A DNA stretch of 64,000 nt from Myroides phaeus. Lineage in GTDB: Bacteria > Bacteroidota > Bacteroidia > Flavobacteriales > Flavobacteriaceae. This document shows, in pieces, positions 7,861 through 16,341 of this stretch. The notes beneath the pieces were generated by a model that saw only the letters and a list, made by a program, of their open reading frames with translations, searched no databases and was not told where the DNA came from. The stretch is from positions 1,068,001 to 1,132,000 of the forward strand of contig NZ_CP047050.1 of NCBI RefSeq assembly GCF_009799805.1, in the 5' to 3' direction. Both the position numbers and the translations under genes were made by a program. Every line of letters starts with the position of its first letter. Position 1 is the stretch's first letter.

Positions 7861-8254
7861 GATTAAAAGAGTAATAAGTTGTTTATTCCTACTGCTTTTT
7901 GTGTCTTTTTGGACAAGTTGTTCAACTACAAAAGGATCTTCAAATAGGGGGAAAAAGGAATATAAAACAGATGTTGTTGCAAGTTATTACCACAAAAAGT
8001 TTAATGGAAAGCGTACCGCAAGTGGGGAAAAATTCCACAATTCGAGGATGACAGCCGCACATAAGACTTTACCTTTTAATACTGTTGTCAAAGTTACAAA
8101 CAGAAAAAATAATAAATCTGTTAAAGTTAAAATCAATGACAGAGGCCCTTTTGTCAAAGGGCGTGAAATTGATTTATCCAAAAAAGCTTTTATGAAAATC
8201 TCAGATAGCAAAAAAGCTGGATTATTAAAAGTTGATATTAAAGTGGTTAAATAA
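7853..8254 (+). CDS. RlpA-like lipoprotein, second of tandem pair
   Basis: This 133-residue protein has a lipoprotein signal (hydrophobic stretch then FWTSC, Cys about residue 23) and one RlpA-like double-psi barrel: ASYYHKKFNGKRTASG, TAAHKTLPFNTVVKVTN and INDRGPFVKGREIDLSKKAF. The active-site-type Asp in NDRGP is kept. It is the close paralogue of the gene it overlaps by eight bases, but is lipid-anchored where the first appears soluble and exported. Its stop codon abuts the stop of the convergent CYTH gene with no intervening base. Confidence 0.85.
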   Translation: MSKIKRVISCLFLLLFVSFWTSCSTTKGSSNRGKKEYKTDVVASYYHKKFNGKRTASGEKFHNSRMTAAHKTLPFNTVVKVTNRKNNKSVKVKINDRGPFVKGREIDLSKKAFMKISDSKKAGLLKVDIKVVK

Positions 8255-8725
8255 TTATTTCCACAATTTATAAGGGTTTTTGGCAATGTAAGAGTTGTAG
8301 TACTCAATTTGACCAGTAACCTCTTCCCCTAACCAATCGGGTTTAGCAAAAGCTTCATTTTCATCTTTAAGCTCTATTTCTGCTATAATTAACCCTTCAT
8401 TTTCACCATGAAAAACGTCGATTTCAAATTCGTGCAGCCCTTTTTTGACAAGGTATCGAGTTTTAGAAATCACAAAATCCTCACATAACTCAAGCAATTG
8501 AGAGGCTTCGTTATAGTCTATTTTTTTTTCCCATTCAAAACGTGTTGTACCAGAGGAATTACTCTTACCTTTAACTGTAATAAATGCGTCTTTATTTTTT
8601 AGCCTAATTCTAACTGTGCGTTCAGCAGAAGAATTCAAGTAACCTTGGGTTATCTTATTAGAATTATGAGATTCATTGATGAAATTCAGAGAGTTTACTA
8701 AAAATTTTCTTTCTATTTCTACCAT
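8255..8725 (-). CDS. CYTH-domain protein (triphosphate tunnel metalloenzyme family)
   Basis: The 156-residue protein opens with VEIERKFLV, the ExExK signature of the CYTH superfamily. Charged strands follow in the pattern of the beta-tunnel (RTVRIRLKN, AFITVKGKS, RFEWEKKI, GLIIAEIELKDENEAF, PDWLGEEVTG). Bacterial members of this length are typically inorganic triphosphatases or uncharacterised phosphohydrolases requiring Mg2+ or Mn2+. The gene is monocistronic and converges on the RlpA pair. The substrate cannot be read from the sequence. Confidence 0.88.
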   Translation of the reverse strand: MVEIERKFLVNSLNFINESHNSNKITQGYLNSSAERTVRIRLKNKDAFITVKGKSNSSGTTRFEWEKKIDYNEASQLLELCEDFVISKTRYLVKKGLHEFEIDVFHGENEGLIIAEIELKDENEAFAKPDWLGEEVTGQIEYYNSYIAKNPYKLWK

Positions 8726-8808
8726 GATTATAAGAATAAAATGTATTTTTATACCAAAATAAGCGAATTTATTTCACTAACTATTATAAAAGCTGAAATT
8801 TTTTACAA

Positions 8809-10911
8809 ATGAAATTAAGACATATGTTACAATCTCCTCAAGGGGTTGAAGAATTGTTTAATAAATATGTTATTGACGGGAAGGTATATGCAACAGATGA
8901 TTTACTTTTTATAGTTGATTTAGTGCATATTTTTAGACCTAATAATGTAAAGAAAGTAAAACGTGTTTCTATTGATGCTTTATTAGCATATTTAAAAACG
9001 CACGAGGTAGAGAGAATAGCCTTATCTAAATATTTAAAAGAATTATTGTCAAATCGCCATTTCAGTCGTATGGTTTCTGATGCGGGGATTTTACAAGATT
9101 CTGAGTTTTTTAGAGAGGTTAAAAAAAGGTTGTGGGCTAAGGTGTTACCTTATCAACCAGAGAAGGATACGTATGAGTATGTGCTAAACCAAGCGTTTTA
9201 TAAGCATACAGATGCTGAATGGGTGAGTATGATTCCGGAAACACAGTTATTAGAGTTGTTTCAAGAGTTGAATTTTACTGATTTATTTAATGATAACAAG
9301 GAAGGCTCTGTGTTAAACGAGCTATTGTGCTCAATTGATATTATTACTCAACGTATGAGTGGTAGAGCAATGGAGAGTAATATCATTAATATGGTTCCAG
9401 AATACTCTCACTTAGAAAGCCCTTTTAGAGCTTTGGAGCAAGAGTTTACAATTATTCTGCAGAGTATTCAGAATGGAGATATGAAATTCTTATATGATAG
9501 TGATATTAATTATAAGCAAATTGTAATCCTACAGAAGCAATGCCAGGAGTTCGTTAATCAGGCATTTAAAAATAGTTCGAAGTATGGTATCTCTATCAAG
9601 GTAAACCAAAGTTTACTTCGTTTACGTCAACAGTTATCACGTGTAAACGTATTGATCTCTTTATTGGTAATTAAAGAGGATACGGCTGAACTAAAACAAA
9701 AGAACTCGATTAATTTAGCCTTAAAGCTAATCGAATATAACTGCTATAAGTACAACGTTTCTGGGCTAATAAAAGAAAGTACACAGTTAATATCTTACGA
9801 GATTACACAGCATACTGCCAAGACTGGTGAGCACTATATTACTAATAGTGGTAAGGAGTATTGGAATATGTTTAAAGGATCAATGGGTGCGGGTATTGTA
9901 GTTGGTTTCTTATGTATTTTTAAAGTATTTGCACACCACGCTGATGTGAGTGCTTTTGGAGAGGCTATGTTGTATAGTTTAAACTATGCGGTTGGTTTCT
10001 GTTTAATCTATTTGCTTGGATTTACTTTAGCAACGAAGCAACCAGCGATGACAGCTGCTACAATTATTAAGGCAATTGAAGATGGTCGTAAACAACATAT
10101 TGATAACGTAGAAAAGCACATTGGCTTTGCTAAGTTGTTTGCAAGATTGTTCAGATCTCAGTTTATTGCTTTTATTGGAAACGTGATATTAGCGTTCCCA
10201 GTAGCTTTATTATTGATTTGGAGTATAGATACTGTTTTTGATGTTAATATAGCTGCTCATGATTGGGAGAAGATGTTAGTAGATGCAGATCCAATTAAAT
10301 CAAGAGCTTTATTCCACGCAGGTATTGCAGGTATTTTCTTATTCTTATCTGGAATTATCTCAGGTAATGTATCGAATAAGAATAAGCACAATAAGGTGTT
10401 GTACCGTATTCAAGAGCACCCTGTATTAAAGCGAAACTTTGGTATTAAGAGAACAACGAGTTTAGCAAATTGGATAGATACAAAATGGCCAGGTTTGGTT
10501 TCTAATATTTGGTTTGGGGTATTTATGGGTACGTGTGGTACAATAGGTGCTTTTATTGGATTAGGAATTGATATTCGACACATTACTTTTGTCAGTGGTA
10601 ATATCGCATTAGGACTTTACGGGTCTGGATTTGATGCACCAGTAGATATGTTAGTAATGGCGTTTATCGGGATGTGGTTAATTGGATTTATGAACTTTAT
10701 GGTAAGTTTTGGATTATCATTATTCTTAGCTTTCCGCTCTCGTAATATTCCATTTAGAGAAACAAAAGAGCTTACAAAAGCTACTTGGAGACACTTTAAA
10801 AACTTTCCAATGGAGTTCTTTTTACCAACAGCAGGTGGTGTAGTTGAGAATCCAAATAACTTAAATGGGAAGAACGATTCAAAAGATAAAAAAGAAGAAG
10901 GGCATCATTAA
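8809..10911 (+). CDS. SpecificRecomb-type large membrane protein (so-called site-specific recombinase)
   Basis: The 700-residue protein has a soluble helical N-terminal half (about 1-345) and a membrane half (about 350-665) with six or seven hydrophobic segments (GAGIVVGFLCIF, AVGFCLIYLLGFTLA, FIGNVILAFPVALLLI, GIAGIFLFLSGIISGN, FGVFMGTCGTIGAFIGLGI, FIGMWLIGFMNFMVSFGL). The C-terminus is a charged tail ending EEGHH. This layout matches the family historically named site-specific recombinase Gcr (PF10136). I see no tyrosine- or serine-recombinase catalytic motif, and the topology argues for a membrane function. It is monocistronic. Confidence 0.65.
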   Translation: MKLRHMLQSPQGVEELFNKYVIDGKVYATDDLLFIVDLVHIFRPNNVKKVKRVSIDALLAYLKTHEVERIALSKYLKELLSNRHFSRMVSDAGILQDSEFFREVKKRLWAKVLPYQPEKDTYEYVLNQAFYKHTDAEWVSMIPETQLLELFQELNFTDLFNDNKEGSVLNELLCSIDIITQRMSGRAMESNIINMVPEYSHLESPFRALEQEFTIILQSIQNGDMKFLYDSDINYKQIVILQKQCQEFVNQAFKNSSKYGISIKVNQSLLRLRQQLSRVNVLISLLVIKEDTAELKQKNSINLALKLIEYNCYKYNVSGLIKESTQLISYEITQHTAKTGEHYITNSGKEYWNMFKGSMGAGIVVGFLCIFKVFAHHADVSAFGEAMLYSLNYAVGFCLIYLLGFTLATKQPAMTAATIIKAIEDGRKQHIDNVEKHIGFAKLFARLFRSQFIAFIGNVILAFPVALLLIWSIDTVFDVNIAAHDWEKMLVDADPIKSRALFHAGIAGIFLFLSGIISGNVSNKNKHNKVLYRIQEHPVLKRNFGIKRTTSLANWIDTKWPGLVSNIWFGVFMGTCGTIGAFIGLGIDIRHITFVSGNIALGLYGSGFDAPVDMLVMAFIGMWLIGFMNFMVSFGLSLFLAFRSRNIPFRETKELTKATWRHFKNFPMEFFLPTAGGVVENPNNLNGKNDSKDKKEEGHH

Positions 10912-10942
10912 TAATTTGTACTGTTAATGAGCTTATATCAAT

Positions 10943-10975
10943 AAAAAAAGGATGCTATATAGCATCCTTTTTTTG
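10943..10975 (+). terminator. Rho-independent terminator
   Basis: AAAAAAAGGATGCTA and TAGCATCCTTTTTTT form an almost perfect palindromic stem, and either strand could use it. Confidence 0.85.
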
Positions 10976-11024
10976 TATATACTTCAGAGAAGTAGTTGTT
11001 ATGTGTTGAGACAGAGAAGTAGAT

Positions 11025-12887
11025 TTACTCTTGTCTAAATTCATCTGTACTTGGGTTTCTTTTGTGTTTTAAGCTGTCTTTAAGCATACTTGATTGTTCT
11101 GCAAATTCCATTCTTGACACATTGATATAATCCTCTAAGTTGTGAATATTCTTCGCTAATTTTCGTAGAGAAGCTCTATCACTCTTAATGAATAATTCGC
11201 TTTGCGTTCTCGCTTCTTCGTGGCTTAGACCAACTTTTTCTAACATAGTTGCTCCAACATAAACAGCAGTAAAGAAAGTTTCTCTATAAACCTCAGTTAA
11301 ACCGTCTTGAAGATATTCATAAGCATTCTTACGGTTTTTAGCACGAACAATAACTTCTACATTAGGGAAGTTTTTACGCAGTACCGCAACTAAATGTTGA
11401 TTCACTTCTGGTGGATCCATTGCTGCAATTACATAATCGGCTTGGTCAACTCCAATTGATTTTAGAATATTGATAGATGTTGCATCTCCATAATATACGT
11501 TAAACCCTAATTTTCGAAGGTGATTTACACGTTCCGAGTCGTTGTCTAATACTAATGTAGGAATATCATTTGCTTGTAATAAACGGCCGATAGTATTTCC
11601 GAAGTCTCCAAAACCAGCAATAACGATTTTCTTTTCAGCACTAATATGTGATAAGTCGTCGTATTCTTGTTGTTCAGTAGCAGAAGGAGTTAATCCTAAA
11701 TAAGGAGAAATCCACTTCTCATTTAATAACAATAAGATTGGTGTAACTACCATTGACAAGGCTGTAGTAGCCAATAAGTAATCATACCATTGTTGATTAA
11801 TTAAGTTAATTGTTTTTCCTAAAGCTAAGATCACGAAAGCAAATTCACCAACTTGTGATAGTAAAATAGCAAAAAGGAAAGACTGATCTTTAGGGAATTT
11901 TTTCCATTTACTAATTGCTAATAAGACAATTGCTTTGATAGCCATTGAGCCAACTAATAAACTAAGGATGATTAGGGGTTGGTTAACAATAATATCAAAG
12001 TTAATTGTAGAACCAACGGCAATAAAGAAGATACCGAGTAAGAGCGCTTTAAATGGTTCGATATCACTTTCTAACTGGTGTTTATAAGGGTTGTTAGCTA
12101 ATACAACACCAGCGATAAATGCACCTAATGCCGGGCTTAGTCCTACTTGTTGCATTAATAAAGACACTCCAATAACAAGCAATAAAGCAGATGCGGTATA
12201 TATTTCACGAATTTGTAGGCGACCTACAGAACGGAATAAAGGATTGACAATATAATTTCCGACAAGGAAAATAGTAGAGATTGCACCTAAGATAGCAAGA
12301 GTTTTCATAAAAACAGGTGCACCATCAAGCCAGCTACCACCTGCAGCCGTTGCAATAGGTTCTTTAGTAGATACAGCTAATAATGGGATAATTGCCATTA
12401 CAGGAATTACCATGATATCTTGGAATAGTAATACGGCAAAACTTGATTTACCTGCGTTTGATTTGTTTAAACCTCTTTCAGAAATAGTTTGTAAGATAAT
12501 CGCCGTAGATGACATAGTAATTACAAAACCCATTGTAATAGCAGTACCAATACTTAAGCCCAGTCCCCAACGTGCAATAGCAGCAACAATAATTGTTGTT
12601 CCTGCAGCTTGTGCTGTTCCTAAACCGATTATTTCATTTCTAATTTTCCAGAATTCTTTAGGGTCTAATTCAAGTCCAACTAAGAATAGCATCATTACAA
12701 CACCAAATTCTGTTGCGTGCATAATATCAGCACCATCTTGTCCTACAAAACCAAGAGCAAATGGTCCAATAAGTACTCCTGCAAATAAGTATCCTAATAC
12801 GGACCCCATTCCTAATTTCTTGGAAATTAGAACACATACAACCGCGGCAAATAAAAAGACAAATGCCTGTGTTAAAAAATCATTCAT
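11025..12887 (-). CDS. CPA2-family Kef-type cation:proton antiporter with RCK domain
   Basis: The 620-residue protein has a 12-13 helix antiporter domain (about 1-395), with FAGVLIGPFALG, VGLELDPKEFW and GAFIAGVVLANNPYKHQLESDIEPFK typical of Kef/CPA2 exchangers. A cytosolic TrkA-N/RCK nucleotide-binding domain begins near residue 415 (VIAGFGDFGN, then VLDNDSERV). The last about 70 residues are a charged helical tail. It should exchange K+ or Na+ for H+ at the inner membrane, gated by nucleotide or glutathione adduct binding in KefB/C. No KefF/KefG ancillary gene is nearby. Confidence 0.9.
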   Translation of the reverse strand: MNDFLTQAFVFLFAAVVCVLISKKLGMGSVLGYLFAGVLIGPFALGFVGQDGADIMHATEFGVVMMLFLVGLELDPKEFWKIRNEIIGLGTAQAAGTTIIVAAIARWGLGLSIGTAITMGFVITMSSTAIILQTISERGLNKSNAGKSSFAVLLFQDIMVIPVMAIIPLLAVSTKEPIATAAGGSWLDGAPVFMKTLAILGAISTIFLVGNYIVNPLFRSVGRLQIREIYTASALLLVIGVSLLMQQVGLSPALGAFIAGVVLANNPYKHQLESDIEPFKALLLGIFFIAVGSTINFDIIVNQPLIILSLLVGSMAIKAIVLLAISKWKKFPKDQSFLFAILLSQVGEFAFVILALGKTINLINQQWYDYLLATTALSMVVTPILLLLNEKWISPYLGLTPSATEQQEYDDLSHISAEKKIVIAGFGDFGNTIGRLLQANDIPTLVLDNDSERVNHLRKLGFNVYYGDATSINILKSIGVDQADYVIAAMDPPEVNQHLVAVLRKNFPNVEVIVRAKNRKNAYEYLQDGLTEVYRETFFTAVYVGATMLEKVGLSHEEARTQSELFIKSDRASLRKLAKNIHNLEDYINVSRMEFAEQSSMLKDSLKHKRNPSTDEFRQE

Positions 12888-13131
12888 TGTTAATAGCTTC
12901 TTTTTTTTTAATTGTTATCCTAAGCCAACTTAGGAGATTAATAGTGAGAATATTATAAAAGTTTGATTTATAATAAGTGAAACTATAATAGTCTCAATAA
13001 ATTTGATCATAGTCAATACAAATTTATAAAAATGTATAGGTTAAGTGCTGTTTAATTTTAAAAAAATGAATTTTTTTAAGTAGTGAGAGGTGAAAAAATC
13101 TATTAATTTTGATTTATAATTATCTGAATGA

Positions 13132-14202
13132 ATGAATCGTAAGATTATACACGTCGATATGGATGCTTTTTACGCTTCTGTAGAACAACTTGATTTCCCT
13201 GAATTAAGAGGAAAACCAATTGCTGTAGGAGGAAGTGAAGAGAGAGGAGTGGTTGCCGCAGCAAGCTATGAAGCAAGAAAGTTTGGTGTGAGAAGTGCTA
13301 TTAGTGGCGCTATGGCTAAAAAGAATTGTCCGCATCTTATTTTCGTGAAACCAAGGTTTGAACGCTATAAAGAAGTATCAAAAGTAATTCGCAGTATTTT
13401 TTATGAGTACACTGATTTGGTTGAACCATTGGCTTTAGATGAAGCTTTTTTAGATGTTACAGAAAATAAGATTGGTTGTCCAAGTGCTACGTTAATAGCT
13501 AACGAGATACGGATGAAGATATATGATCGACTTGGATTAACTGCCTCTGCGGGAATATCTGTCAATAAGTTTTTAGCTAAGATAGCAAGTGATTACAATA
13601 AGCCTAACGGGCAAAAAACAATTGAGCCAGATGAGGTGGAAGCCTTTTTAGAAGCCTTAGAGATTAAGAAGTTTTTCGGTATTGGTAAGAAAACAGCCAA
13701 TAGAATGTATCACTTGGGAATTTTCACTGGAAAGGATTTAAAAAGTAAGAGTGAGGAGCTTTTGGTAGAGCACTTTGGAAAAGCAGGAGGAATCTATTAT
13801 AATATAGTAAGAGGAATTCATAATTCACCAGTGCGCCCTAATCGTACGATAAAGTCTGTTGGAACAGAAAGAACTTTTGAAGAGAACTTGAGTTCGGAAG
13901 TTTATATAGAAGGCAAGTTAGAAAGAATCGTAGAGGAGCTGAGTATTCGCTTGAAAAAGCAAAATGTGGCGGGGAAGACAGTTACTTTAAAAATAAAATA
14001 TTCTGATTTTATGCAGCAGACAAGAAGTATGACTTTTGCTTATTATATGTCTGATGCCGATATTATTTTAGATATTGCAAAGCAATTACTCTATCAAGAG
14101 AAGCTAAAAGATTCAGTTAGGCTAATCGGTGTATCATTATCTAACTTGAATACAGATGAAAAAAAGAAACCAATTGCTGTGCAGTTAAGTTTTGAGTTTT
14201 AA
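13132..14202 (+). CDS. dinB: DNA polymerase IV (Y-family translesion polymerase)
   Basis: The 356-residue protein has the full Y-family layout: HVDMDAFYASVEQ at the N-terminus with metal-binding D9, the catalytic LDEAFLDV (D103-E104), the helix-hairpin-helix thumb around KFFGIGKKTANRMYHLG, and a little-finger domain from about 240. DinB copies damaged templates with low fidelity. An overlapping in-frame alternative does not exist at the nearby ATG (13128, other frame). I see no LexA-like box in the 240-base upstream gap. The clamp-binding peptide is probably the C-terminal QLSFEF. Confidence 0.95.
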   Translation: MNRKIIHVDMDAFYASVEQLDFPELRGKPIAVGGSEERGVVAAASYEARKFGVRSAISGAMAKKNCPHLIFVKPRFERYKEVSKVIRSIFYEYTDLVEPLALDEAFLDVTENKIGCPSATLIANEIRMKIYDRLGLTASAGISVNKFLAKIASDYNKPNGQKTIEPDEVEAFLEALEIKKFFGIGKKTANRMYHLGIFTGKDLKSKSEELLVEHFGKAGGIYYNIVRGIHNSPVRPNRTIKSVGTERTFEENLSSEVYIEGKLERIVEELSIRLKKQNVAGKTVTLKIKYSDFMQQTRSMTFAYYMSDADIILDIAKQLLYQEKLKDSVRLIGVSLSNLNTDEKKKPIAVQLSFEF

Positions 14203-14224
14203 AAAAAGAAAAGAAATTGTAATA

Positions 14225-15121
14225 ATGAAAAAGCCAGAGAGTTTAAAAAAAGGAGATAAAGTTGCTATTGTATGTACAGCACGTAAGTTTAGTCGTGTAG
14301 AAGCAGAGTCAGCTATTGAGTTATTAACATCTTGGGGTTTAGAAGTGGTGTTAGGGTCAACAATTGATTTAGACAACTATCAATTAGGCGGAACGGATGA
14401 AGAGAGAGCAGCAGATTTTAATCAGCAATTAAACGATACGTCAATAAAAGCGATTTGGTGTGCAAGAGGAGGATATGGAACAGTTAGGATTATTGATGAT
14501 ATTGATTTTACGGCATTTATTGAGAATCCAAAGTGGATTATTGGATTTAGCGATGTTACAGTTTTGCATAGTCATATTCATAACTTAGGAGTAGAGACAA
14601 TTCACGGATTGATGGCTTTTAGTATTCCAAAATCAACACCTGAATCGAGAGATTCATTATACAAAGCATTATTTGGGAGAGAACTTATTTATACAATAGC
14701 TCCTGAGGTTGAAAATAAATTAGGCGAAGGCGAAGGCGAAGTAGTAGGAGGAAATCTTTCGATTCTTTATAGCCTATTAGGTTCTAAGTCGTCTATGAAT
14801 ACGGCGGGAAAGATATTGTTTATAGAAGATTTAGATGAATATCTGTATCACGTAGATCGAATGATGCACAATTTAAAACGCAACGGACTATTAGATAATT
14901 TAAAGGGTCTGATTGTAGGAGGAATGACTGATATGCACGATAATGCAATTCCGTTTGGATATGATGCTAAACAGATTATACTATCTATTTTAAAAGAGAA
15001 AGACTATCCGATTGCTTTTAATTTTCCAGCAGGACACGGAGAAGTGAATTTAGCATTACTTATGGGAAGAAAAGCAAAGCTATCAGTAGAAGAGTCAAAA
15101 GTTGAATTAAAATTCATTTAG
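14225..15121 (+). CDS. LD-carboxypeptidase (peptidase family S66)
   Basis: Taking the ATG at 14225 gives 298 residues and starts directly before KKPESLKKGDKVAIV, the usual N-terminus; the longer frame from 14192 overlaps dinB and adds eleven residues. S66 landmarks are visible: CARGGYGTVRIIDDIDF, the nucleophile S109 in GFSDVT, GGNLSIL, the Glu in LFIEDLDEYLYHVDRM, and the His in AGHGEVNLALLMG. These enzymes cut the LD-bond of tetrapeptides in peptidoglycan recycling. It lacks a signal peptide, consistent with a cytoplasmic recycling role. YraN follows after one base, so they form an operon, probably with dinB. Confidence 0.92.
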   Translation: MKKPESLKKGDKVAIVCTARKFSRVEAESAIELLTSWGLEVVLGSTIDLDNYQLGGTDEERAADFNQQLNDTSIKAIWCARGGYGTVRIIDDIDFTAFIENPKWIIGFSDVTVLHSHIHNLGVETIHGLMAFSIPKSTPESRDSLYKALFGRELIYTIAPEVENKLGEGEGEVVGGNLSILYSLLGSKSSMNTAGKILFIEDLDEYLYHVDRMMHNLKRNGLLDNLKGLIVGGMTDMHDNAIPFGYDAKQIILSILKEKDYPIAFNFPAGHGEVNLALLMGRKAKLSVEESKVELKFI

Positions 15122-15122
15122 T

Positions 15123-15482
15123 ATGGCAAAGAGTCAAGATATTGGAGAAGGAGGAGAAAAAGCTGCTGTAGCCTATTTAAAAGAAAGAGGTTACGAGGTT
15201 TTAATTGTCAATTATGTAGCCCAGAAAGGTGAAATTGACATTATAGCATTGAAGGATAATATCTTGGTTTTTGTTGAGGTAAAAACAAGGTCGTCTTTAG
15301 AGTTTGGTTTGCCACAAGATTTTGTAAAGGCGACTAAAATAGGTCTGTTAGTGAGGACTGCAAATATTTATATAGAAGAAAATGACCGAGAAGAAGAAGC
15401 AAGATTTGATATTATTGCTATTCACAAGGTTGGAGAAAAGTATAATATTCAACATATTGAAGATGCATTTTACTTTTTTTAG
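15123..15482 (+). CDS. YraN/UPF0102-family putative endonuclease
   Basis: The 119-residue protein matches UPF0102 (YraN): GEGGEKAAVAYLKERGYEVL, then NYVAQKGEIDIIALKDNILVFVEVKTRS. The E-D-(E-x-K) arrangement is the PD-(D/E)xK nuclease-like core. Family members are predicted, but not well proven, to act on nucleic acid, and the size is normal. The start codon lies one base after the LD-carboxypeptidase stop. Downstream is a gene-free region with mobile-element debris. Confidence 0.92.
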   Translation: MAKSQDIGEGGEKAAVAYLKERGYEVLIVNYVAQKGEIDIIALKDNILVFVEVKTRSSLEFGLPQDFVKATKIGLLVRTANIYIEENDREEEARFDIIAIHKVGEKYNIQHIEDAFYFF

Positions 15483-15527
15483 CAGTAACAATATATAATT
15501 AACGTGAGTTCGATATAAGAAAGATAA

Positions 15528-15830
15528 TTAACAACGAAAGTTGGAAATTAAGCAACAAGTTTGGTTAACCTGCAAATAAAAAGTCTTATCTCTGCCCTTT
15601 ATATACATTAATCTAAAGTTCTTTACTTGTGCAGGGAAAGATTTAGTAGAAGCGTTCGTACTTCTATCATTAAAATCAATAATAACTTCAAATGTATTCA
15701 AAACGCTATTCAAAAGTTTTAGAGAAGTATTAGGAACATTATTAAACCAATGAGTTAGTTTATTAATGGATAACTCTTTTTGTGTTTTTAAATTACGTAG
15801 CTTACATAAACTATTAGGTAATTCAAAAGC
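15528..15830 (-). pseudogene. Transposase C-terminal remnant (ISL3/ISAon1-like)
   Basis: Read on the minus strand, the segment contains DFNDRSTNASTKSFPAQVK and continues NFRLMYIKGRDKTFYLQ. This closely resembles the conserved C-terminus of ISAon1-type (ISL3-like DDE) transposases, where DNRSTNASAESFNAKIKAFR is typical. The catalytic Glu expected in the A-E-S position is Lys here (TKSF). The frame runs upstream through THWFNN to an in-frame TAG at 15831-15833, with residual readable frame to about 15890. The remaining roughly 250 N-terminal residues are missing. It is clearly inactive, and no terminal inverted repeats are identifiable. Confidence 0.65.
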
Positions 15831-15888
15831 CTATTTAATATCTGATATAAGCATAATAGCATTGTCGTTACAGCCTTCTTTGGTATTT

Positions 15889-15996
15889 GTTTCACATTAG
15901 TACCACATTAGTACCACACATCTTCGGGAAAAAGGCTTGTTTTTCGAACTTATGTGGTACTAATGTGGGAGATGTATCGAACATGGTACGTTTAAA
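15889..15996. repeat. Structured intergenic repeat A (11-bp units, core and CGTTTAAA box)
   Basis: Left arm units TTTCACATTAG, TACCACATTAG and TACCACACATC have an 11-bp period. The core TTCGGGAAAAAGGCTTGT starts at 15923. The right arm TGTGGTACTAATGTGG is the exact reverse complement of CCACATTAGTACCACA on the left. GAACATG and CGTTTAAAAC (15989 onward) follow. The core-to-CGTTTAAA distance is 66 nt, as in elements B and C (65 nt). Confidence 0.75.
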
Positions 15997-16272
15997 ACTA
16001 CACTTTGACACGTTCTTTATCATACTAACAATCCAATCTATTATATTTAAATCTTTCTTTATTATAGAAAAGAGTTATTTATGTTTAGTCTTCAATTTTG
16101 TGTCTTGTCTTATTGTAAATAAAGGACCTTTATTACGAGAATCATTATTATAAATTATACTTTAAAGGTAATTTTTAACAATTCAGGATTGTCTTTTTAT
16201 CTTTTTTGAAGGCCATTTATTATTGAATACTTATTGTTCGTTATTCTTATTTAAAAAAAGTCTTAATAAGAT

Positions 16273-16303
16273 TTGGTTATTATTTAGAATCATTTTACTT
16301 TTG
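16273..16303 (+). promoter_or_regulatory. Bacteroidota-type promoter of the siderophore receptor
   Basis: TTG (16273-16275), a 20-base spacer and TACTTTTG (16296-16303) fit the TTG-N19-23-TAnnTTTG consensus. TTATTTAGAATC lies inside the spacer and the operator-like palindrome at 16311 overlaps the expected start of transcription. Confidence 0.6.
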
Positions 16304-16310
16304 CTTAAGT

Positions 16311-16326
16311 TTTAAATAAGTCTAAA
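16311..16326. promoter_or_regulatory. Possible iron-responsive operator of the siderophore receptor
   Basis: TTTAAATAAGTCTAAA shares GTCTAAA and the interrupted-palindrome layout with the site at 14-29 before the other TonB receptor. It sits just downstream of the -7 box, where a repressor would block initiation. The binding protein (Fur or similar) is inferred. Confidence 0.4.
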
Positions 16327-16341
16327 TAACATAACGATAGA

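Larger units (their letters stand above)
15483..16272. other. Gene-free interval with IS remnant and structured repeat
   Basis: The interval between yraN and the siderophore receptor holds a transposase fragment (15528-15830, minus strand) and repeat element A (15889-15996). From 16000 to 16272 I find only AT-rich sequence. The 88-codon open frame over repeat A is read from the repeat itself and does not look like a protein. Confidence 0.7.

Noticed and set aside
12412..12933. 173-codon frame opposite the Kef-type antiporter
   Set aside because: It is antisense to strongly conserved coding sequence and shows no domain; a shadow of the real gene.
15889..15996. Integron attC-like site
   Set aside because: The inverted arms and loop suggested it, but there is no RYYYAAC/GTTRRRY pair, no integrase and no gene cassettes.
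15887..16153. 88-codon open frame over repeat A
   Set aside because: It reads through the inverted-repeat arms and core, has no protein-like pattern and is better explained as a non-coding structured repeat.
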